From: Phragmites australis
Taxonomy: Eukaryota > Streptophyta > Magnoliopsida > Poales > Poaceae
Length of the DNA: 64,000 nt
Reading direction: 5' to 3'
Assembly: GCF_958298935.1 (NCBI RefSeq)
Contig: NC_084935.1
Span: forward strand, 8,566,001 to 8,630,000
The position numbers and the translations under genes were made by a program. The notes below the pieces were generated by a model, which saw nothing but the letters and a program-made list of their open reading frames with translations, was not told where the DNA came from and did no database searches. This document shows, in pieces, positions 58,655-64,000 of this stretch. The number at the start of each line of letters is the position of its first letter. Within the stretch, counting starts at the first letter, position 1.

Positions 58655-59452
58655 ATGGCCCGCATCAAGAAGACTGCCCGCAAGACCACCGGCGGCTATG
58701 TTCCTCCTCGTGCCCCGGCCACCTTTGCACCCAACGCCTCTGCTGGACCCAGCCGTGGAGTCACCATTCCTAAGAACGGAAGCAAGAAGTTGTACCATTC
58801 CAAGGGATTCGAAGCAGGGAAGGCACCAATGATACTGGTGGAAATGCTGCAGCGTCTAGGGTACACCAAGGCGCCTGTCTACCACAGTCTTCGCCAGATT
58901 CGTCCAGGACGTGAGGAGTGGACAATGGAGGTGTGCATCTACGGCTCTCCAGAAGGCGATGACAATTATGAGATCGTGGGCATCCACAAAGCAATGGCCG
59001 TCCGTGCAAGCTTCGAAGCAGGGATCCGAGATGCAGCAAGGCAGGCACTGGCTCGTGTCTGTGAGCGCCACAGGAGTACTCTGAGGGGGACTTCCTATGA
59101 CTACTTCCCTCATCGAGAGCGTGGAAGCCGGGACATCAAGGTGAAGGCAACCACCCACGAGCACAGCGGTGTGGCTCGAGAGCAGGTGCTGCTGGCCACC
59201 ACACTGCACGAGGACTTGGATGAATCTTTGGACGAGCTTCAGGACACCCGCAAGCGCCTTCGTGATGCCGAAGCACAAATCAGGGAGCTGCAGAAGAGCC
59301 TCAATGGGATGTCTAGCTCTTCCAACTCAAAGGAACAGTCCGTTCGCTCGCCCTCTCCCAAGAAGCCACGCCGCAGTTATCCTTCTAGTGAGGAGTCTTC
59401 GGAGGACGACGACCAGTCAACTGCCAAACCATCTGTCGGGTCGCAAGCTTAG
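58655..59452 (+). CDS. Accessory ORF of the Ty3/gypsy element with a histone-H3-tail-like N-terminus
   Basis: An intact 265-codon ORF lying between the primer site and gag. The N-terminus MARIKKTARKTTGG matches the histone H3 tail start (ARTKQTARKSTGG) at 10 of 13 positions after Met, including the R2, K4, R8 and K9 equivalents; weaker ungapped identity goes on to about residue 38 (P16, A21, T22, A24, S28, A29, G34, V35, P38). No histone fold follows. The middle (residues 45-150) is an unrecognised, probably folded region (WTMEVCIYGSPEGDDNYEIV). Residues about 185-215 form a predicted coiled coil (EDLDESLDELQDTRKRLRD), and the tail is a serine/acidic stretch with a PKKPRR basic patch that could be a nuclear signal. 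Two short upstream ATGs (about 58531 and 58619) precede the start. The function is unknown; a chromatin-mimic role is inference. Confidence 0.75.
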   Translation: MARIKKTARKTTGGYVPPRAPATFAPNASAGPSRGVTIPKNGSKKLYHSKGFEAGKAPMILVEMLQRLGYTKAPVYHSLRQIRPGREEWTMEVCIYGSPEGDDNYEIVGIHKAMAVRASFEAGIRDAARQALARVCERHRSTLRGTSYDYFPHRERGSRDIKVKATTHEHSGVAREQVLLATTLHEDLDESLDELQDTRKRLRDAEAQIRELQKSLNGMSSSSNSKEQSVRSPSPKKPRRSYPSSEESSEDDDQSTAKPSVGSQA

Positions 59453-59723
59453 GAGAGTATCTGAAGCCAGTTTAATAAGTCGTCTAGACCGTTTATGTTG
59501 TCTAGTCCTGGTGTCTCCATGTCTGTTTTGTGATCATGTTATGAGTTGGATCTTTGCGTGATTGTCGATGTAAGGTGGATGCTCTTTCTCCACATTGCAT
59601 CAGTTATCTTATAATATAATAAATAGTTGGGAGTCTTTTTGCTCTTGTTCTTCCTGTCTCAATCATATCTTGTCATCTTTGCTTTTTCCCTCTGTTCTCC
59701 GCTCATACCTTGGCAACCAGCAG

Positions 59724-60862
59724 ATGGTGAACACCAGGAGAAACCCCCGCACCGACAACAACGAAGTCAACAACAACCAGCAACTACCGCCTCCTCCTCC
59801 ACCACCTCAATTCAACATGGAGCAAATGATGGCCATGCAAACGCAAATCCTTCAGGGACTAGCTCAAACTATGGCAAATATGCAGCAGGCCCCCGTGCGC
59901 ATGCAAGCCCCTCCTCCTCCACCGCAGAATAAGTTGGGAGAGTTTATGAGCACCAAACCCCCAGTGTTCTCACAGCCTGTGGAACCAATGGATGCTGACG
60001 ACTGGTTGAAAGCCACAGAGAAGAAACTCCGGATAGCTCAGTGCAACAACAGGAAAAGGTCTTGTTTGCTTCACATCAGCTTTCTGGGCCCGCGGCAGAT
60101 TGGTGGGACGCATACGTCAATGGCCATGAAGACGCACAAGCCATTACATGGGCGGAGTTTCAGACCAGTTTCCGCACTCACCATATACCAGCTGGGGCAA
60201 TGAAACTCAAAAAGAAGGAATTTCATGAGCTTAAGCAGGGAGCTATGTCTGTAAGTGAATATGTGGCAAAGTTCACACAACTATCAAGGTATGCCCCCGA
60301 GGATGTCGATACAGATGAGAAAAAGCAGGAGCACTTCCTAGAGGGCCTGAATGATGGTATCCAATATGCATTGCTTCCCCAAGACTTCGCAAGCTTCCAG
60401 GCTATGGTAAATAAAGCCCTGGTGGTGGAACACAAACGCCGCCAGATGGATCATAAGAGAAAGATGTCTTCTCAAGGTCAAGGATCAAGCAGTCACTCCT
60501 GACCCCGCTATAACCCACCTCAACAAGGACCCATATTCCGCCAACAGAACCAGCACCAGAATCAGAACCAGCATCAGAATCAGAACAAGCTACAGATGCA
60601 AGCTCAGTGCTCAAACTTCCAAGCCCCTCGTCAGACCCAACCCCCGACGCCTCAACAGAAGTTTGGTGATCAGGCACCTTCCACGGGAAAGGCATGTTTC
60701 GTCTGTGGTGAAGTAGGGTATTATGCCAATAAATGCCCAAGGAAGAAACCCAACAACTCTCCCGTGCAGTATGGCAATGGGAATGCTCCAAAGCAAGGAC
60801 AGCATCAAGCTCCGGGCCGCAATGGGAACCCGGCACCAGCTCCAACCAACCGGGCTCAATAG
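59724..60862 (+). pseudogene. gag (capsid and zinc knuckle), frameshifted
   Basis: Starts MVNTRRNPRTDN (59724) with a proline-rich linker, then the capsid domain (TKPPVFSQPVEPMDADDWLK; WWDAYVNGHEDAQ; EFQTSFRTHHIP; KKEFHELKQG). A one-base deletion near 60048 moves the frame. A TGA at 60500-60502 (probably from CGA) and a TAG at 60860-60862 (probably from CAG) interrupt it. The zinc knuckle CFVCGEVGYYANKC (about 60692-60733) has Tyr instead of the ligand His. Confidence 0.9.
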
Positions 60863-62264
60863 AATTACGCGCGTGGGCGAATCAACCATGTCACTGCTGA
60901 AGAAGTCCAAGAAGCGCAAGATGTGGTGCTTGGTATGTTCCTTGTCAACTCAAACCCAGCATCGGTTTTATTTGATTCAGGAGCATCGCATTCATTCATC
61001 ACTACAAGATATGTTGCAAAGTATAATCTGCCAATTGTACATATGAAGCAGCAAATGATTATTAGCTCTCCTGGAGGAGAGATGAGGGCAAAGTATATAT
61101 GCTCAAAGCTAAGCCTTTATATAAGGGGGGGTAGATTTCTTAGCCAACCTTGTAGTTCTGGAATCCAATGGAATTGATGTCATTTTGGGTATGGACTGGC
61201 TGGCAAAATATAAGGGAATCATAGACTGCGCCAGAAGAGCAGTTCAACTGACTAATAGAGAAGGCACGCAGGTTGAGTTTGTTGCAGCTATACCCTCGAC
61301 AGAGGAAAGCTCACTAAATCAAATGAAGGGTATTCCTATAGAAGAGATCAATGTGGTGAACGAGTTCCCGGACGTTTTCCCCGATGATCTTCCAGGTATG
61401 CCGCCAGATCGTGAAATAGAATTTGTGATTGAGTTAGTGCCAGGAATTGCACCTATATATAAGAGACCTTATAGAATGGATGCCAATCAGCTGGCAGAGC
61501 TCAAGGAGCAAATCCAAGAGCTGTTAGACAAAGGGTTTATCCGCCCTAGTTCTTCACCCTGGGGAGCTCCGGTCATCTTTGTACCCAAGAAAGATGGAAC
61601 TTAAAGGATGTGCATAGACTATCGGGCCCTCAATGAAGTGACTATCAAGAACAAATACCCACTGCCTCACATTGATGGTCTGTTTAATCAGTTGAAAGGA
61701 GCGTGTATTTTCTCCAAGATTGATCTTCGGTCCGGATACCACCAGTTGAAGATTCGCGCTTCGGATATTCCAAAGACCGCATTCGTCACCCGATATGGCC
61801 TTTATGAGTTCACGGTAATGTCTTTTGGCTTGACAAATGCGCCAGCATACTTCATGTACCTAATGAATAAGGTCTTCATGGAGTTTCTGGACAAGTTTGT
61901 CGTAATGTTTATTGATGATATCCTGGTCTTCTCCAAGGACAAGGAAGAACACAAGGAACACTTAAGGATGGTATTACAGAAACTCAGAGAGAACCAGCTT
62001 TATGCCAAATTGAGTAAGTGTAAGTTCTGGTTGACAGAAGTACCCTTCCTTGGTCATATTATTTCATCAGGAGGTGTGTCCGTAGATCCATCCAAAGTAA
62101 GGGATGTCCTAAACTGGAAAACCCCGCAGAATGTTTCAGAGATTCGCAGTTTCTTGGGTTTAGCAGGGTATTACCGCTGATTTATAGAAGGTTTTTCCAA
62201 GATAGCGAAACCAATGACAGAACTACTGGGAAAAGGAGCAGAATTCAAATGGACAGCCGCTTGA
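60863..62264 (+). pseudogene. pol: aspartic protease and reverse transcriptase, interrupted
   Basis: The protease is VLFDSGASHSFIT (about 60968-61005) with the DSGA active site kept, then IDVILGMDWLAKYKG (about 61165-61210). One extra G in the G-run near 61126 shifts the frame. The RT carries RPSSSPWGAPVIFVPKKDGT, a TAA at 61602-61604, then VDYRALN-type [25 protein letters not shown], the polymerase motif [12 protein letters not shown] (FIDD, about 61905-61940) and [13 protein letters not shown] codons at 62178-62180 (expected Arg) and 62262-62264 end the frame before RNase H. Confidence 0.92.
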
Positions 62265-64000
62265 GAAGCCAGTTTCAACGAATTGAAGAAAAAGTTGACC
62301 ACCGCGCCAGTTCTTATCATGCCAGACACCCAGAAATCGTTCTCTGTGTATTGTGACGCGTCTCGACATGGGTTGGGATGTGTGCTTATGCAGGAAGGTC
62401 ATGTGGTAGCATATGCATCTAGGCAGTTAAGAAAACATGAGGAAAATTATCCGACCCACGATTTGGAATTAGCTGCAGTGGTTCACGCCCTAAAGATTTG
62501 GAGGTACTACCTCATTGGCAACCGATGTGAAATATATACGGATCATAAAAGCCTAAAATATATTTTCACCCAACCGGATCTTAATCTGCGGCAACGTAGA
62601 TGGTTGGAACTAATCAAGGATTACGATGTGGGAATACATTACCACCCTGGGAAAGCAAATGTTGTGGCAGATGCCCTGAGTAGGAAGGGATATTGCAATA
62701 TGACTATGTTGCGAGGGAGTCAGCCGGAATTATGCAAGGAGTTTGAGAGATTAAATTTAGGATTTGTTGCCGACATGGATGCAACAGTAATAGAAATGAA
62801 GTCACAATTGGAACAAAACATCCAAAAAGGACAATGGGAAGATGAGAAAATAAAGGAGATCAAAGAACTCATAAAAACAAATAAGGCACCGGGATTCTCA
62901 GAAGATAATCAAGGAACAGTGTGGTTTGGGAAAAGGATTTGTGTGCCCAACCAAAAAGTTTTGAAGGATTTGATTTTGCGAGAAGCACACGATTCTGTAC
63001 ATTCCATTCACCCCGGGAGCACTAAAATGTATCAGGATCTGAAAGAGTATTATTGGTGGTATGGTATGATGAGAGATGTTGCAGAATATGTGGCTTTGTG
63101 CGATACCTGTCAGAGAGTAAAGGCAGAACATCAAAGGCCAGCAGGATTATTGCAACCCTTGAAAGTTCCAGAGTGGAAGTGGGAAGAAATTGGTATGGAT
63201 TTCATCGTCAGGTTACCCTGCACTCAAGCAGGCTACGATTCTATCTGGGTAGTGGTGGATCGCTTAACGAAAGTTGCGCATTTTATCCCAGTCAAGACAA
63301 CATATTCAAGTGCGAAACTTGCTGAGTTGTATAGGTCAAGGATTGTGTGTCTACATGGAGTACCCAAAAAGATCATGTCGGACAGAGGTACCCAATTTAC
63401 CTCTCGCTTCTGGCAGAAACTACACGAATCCTTGGACACTAAACTGAACTTCAGTTCCGCATATCACCCCCAAACCGATGGACAGATAGAGAGGACCAAC
63501 CAAGTGTTGGAAGACATGTTAAGAGCCTGCACCTTGAAGTACAAGCAGAGTTGGGATAGAAGCTTACCATATGCAGAGTTTTCTTACAATAACAGCTACC
63601 AAGCCAGCCTCAAAATGTCTCCATATGAAGCTTTGTATGGTAGAAAGTGCAGAACTCCGCTGTATTGGAACGAAACTGGAGAAAGCCAAGTGTTTGGGCC
63701 AAAAGTTCTTAGAAGAGCAGAAGAGCAGGTTCAGGCCATACGGGAAAACTTGAAGGCCGCACAGTCCCGACAAAAGAGTTATGCGGATAATCGACGGAGA
63801 GGATTGACCTTTGAAGCGGGGGATATGGTGTATTTGAAAGTCTCACCTATCAGAGGTCTCCGCAGGTTTAAGGTTAAAGGAAAATTGGCACCCAGGTACA
63901 TTGGACCATTCAGGATAATCGCTAGACGTAGAGAGGTAGCCTATCAGCTGGAACTGCCATCTACACTGGCTGACGTGCATGATGTATTTCATGTATCTCA
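62265..64000 (+). pseudogene. pol: RNase H and integrase, open to the window end
   Basis: One frame stays open for at least 578 codons. RNase [59 protein letters not shown]. Integrase: zinc-binding [13 protein letters not shown]...CDTCQRVK, catalytic core Asp in GMDFIVRLP (about 63196), Asp in SDRGTQFTS (about 63380) and Glu in [16 protein letters not shown] (about 63500), then a GPF-type C-terminal module ([11 protein letters not shown]). The expected chromodomain lies beyond 64000. The domains look intact, but the ORF depends on a gag-pol broken upstream. Confidence 0.93.

Larger units (their letters stand above)
55381..64000 (+). mobile_element. Ty3/gypsy chromovirus-like retrotransposon, 5' LTR to integrase, runs off the window
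   Basis: Order: 5' LTR (55381-58482), primer site (58487-58499), accessory ORF with an H3-like tail (58655-59452), gag (from 59724), protease, reverse transcriptase, RNase H, integrase (open at 64000). The order protease-RT-RNase H-integrase is Ty3/gypsy. The 5' flank is GCAGC (55376-55380), the expected duplicated target. It is inserted in the TNP2 gene of a CACTA element. gag-pol has two frameshifts and five stops, so the copy is non-autonomous. Confidence 0.93.

Noticed and set aside
58655..59452. A genuine histone H3 gene
   Set aside because: Only the tail-like N-terminus matches; the histone fold is absent and the ORF sits between primer site and gag of a retrotransposon.

Overview
The window is nuclear DNA of a monocot, almost certainly a grass (inference). 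It holds cysteine-rich receptor-like kinase (CRK/DUF26) genes with the plant exon layout, plant-type 5S rRNA genes, Tourist-like MITEs with TAA target duplications, CACTA elements carrying TNP2 transposase plus a Ulp1/C48 protease-like ORF, and large Ty3/gypsy chromoviruses. There is no bacterial or organellar signature. Host coding sequence is a small fraction of the 64 kb; nearly everything else is nested, decayed transposon.

Host genes: (1) a CRK first exon at 1284-2168 (-), with its kinase exons either missing or left of the window; (2) a complete seven-exon CRK at 44429-51010 (-) whose splice phases all close into a 669-residue receptor kinase. They are same-strand paralogues about 42 kb apart, which suggests an old tandem cluster blown apart by transposons.

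Transposon layout, left to right: a CACTA end (1-398) and a foldback repeat (431-790), both in the presumed first intron of the first CRK; a 319-bp Tourist-like MITE in its promoter; a + strand gypsy fragment (3.7-5.9 kb); a GRF zinc-finger pseudogene (7.3-8.0 kb); a dispersed two-unit 5S rDNA array (9.26-10.01 kb); a gypsy scrap fused to a truncated CACTA element (10.28-13.32 kb) that is itself split by an 893-bp solo LTR; and a minus-strand gypsy chromovirus (16.2-35.3 kb) cut in two by a 13.5-kb CACTA element (20280-33792) with a perfect CAA duplication, which in turn carries a 4.05-kb solo LTR. Next come a 4.6-kb deleted CACTA element (35815-40388), a decayed L1-type LINE (41.2-43.1 kb), the intact CRK, and a fourth CACTA element (from 51522) broken at 55381 by a Ty3/gypsy element that runs off the right edge.

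The last gypsy element has a 3.1-kb 5' LTR, an initiator-tRNA-Met-type primer site, an intact 265-codon accessory ORF, and a gag-pol disabled by two frameshifts and five stops. The accessory ORF begins with a close match to the histone H3 N-terminal tail (10 of the first 13 residues after Met, K4 and K9 equivalents kept). Related chromoviruses carry a chromodomain that reads H3-tail methylation, so this histone-mimic ORF is the most interesting item in the window. I cannot search databases, so its novelty is unverified.
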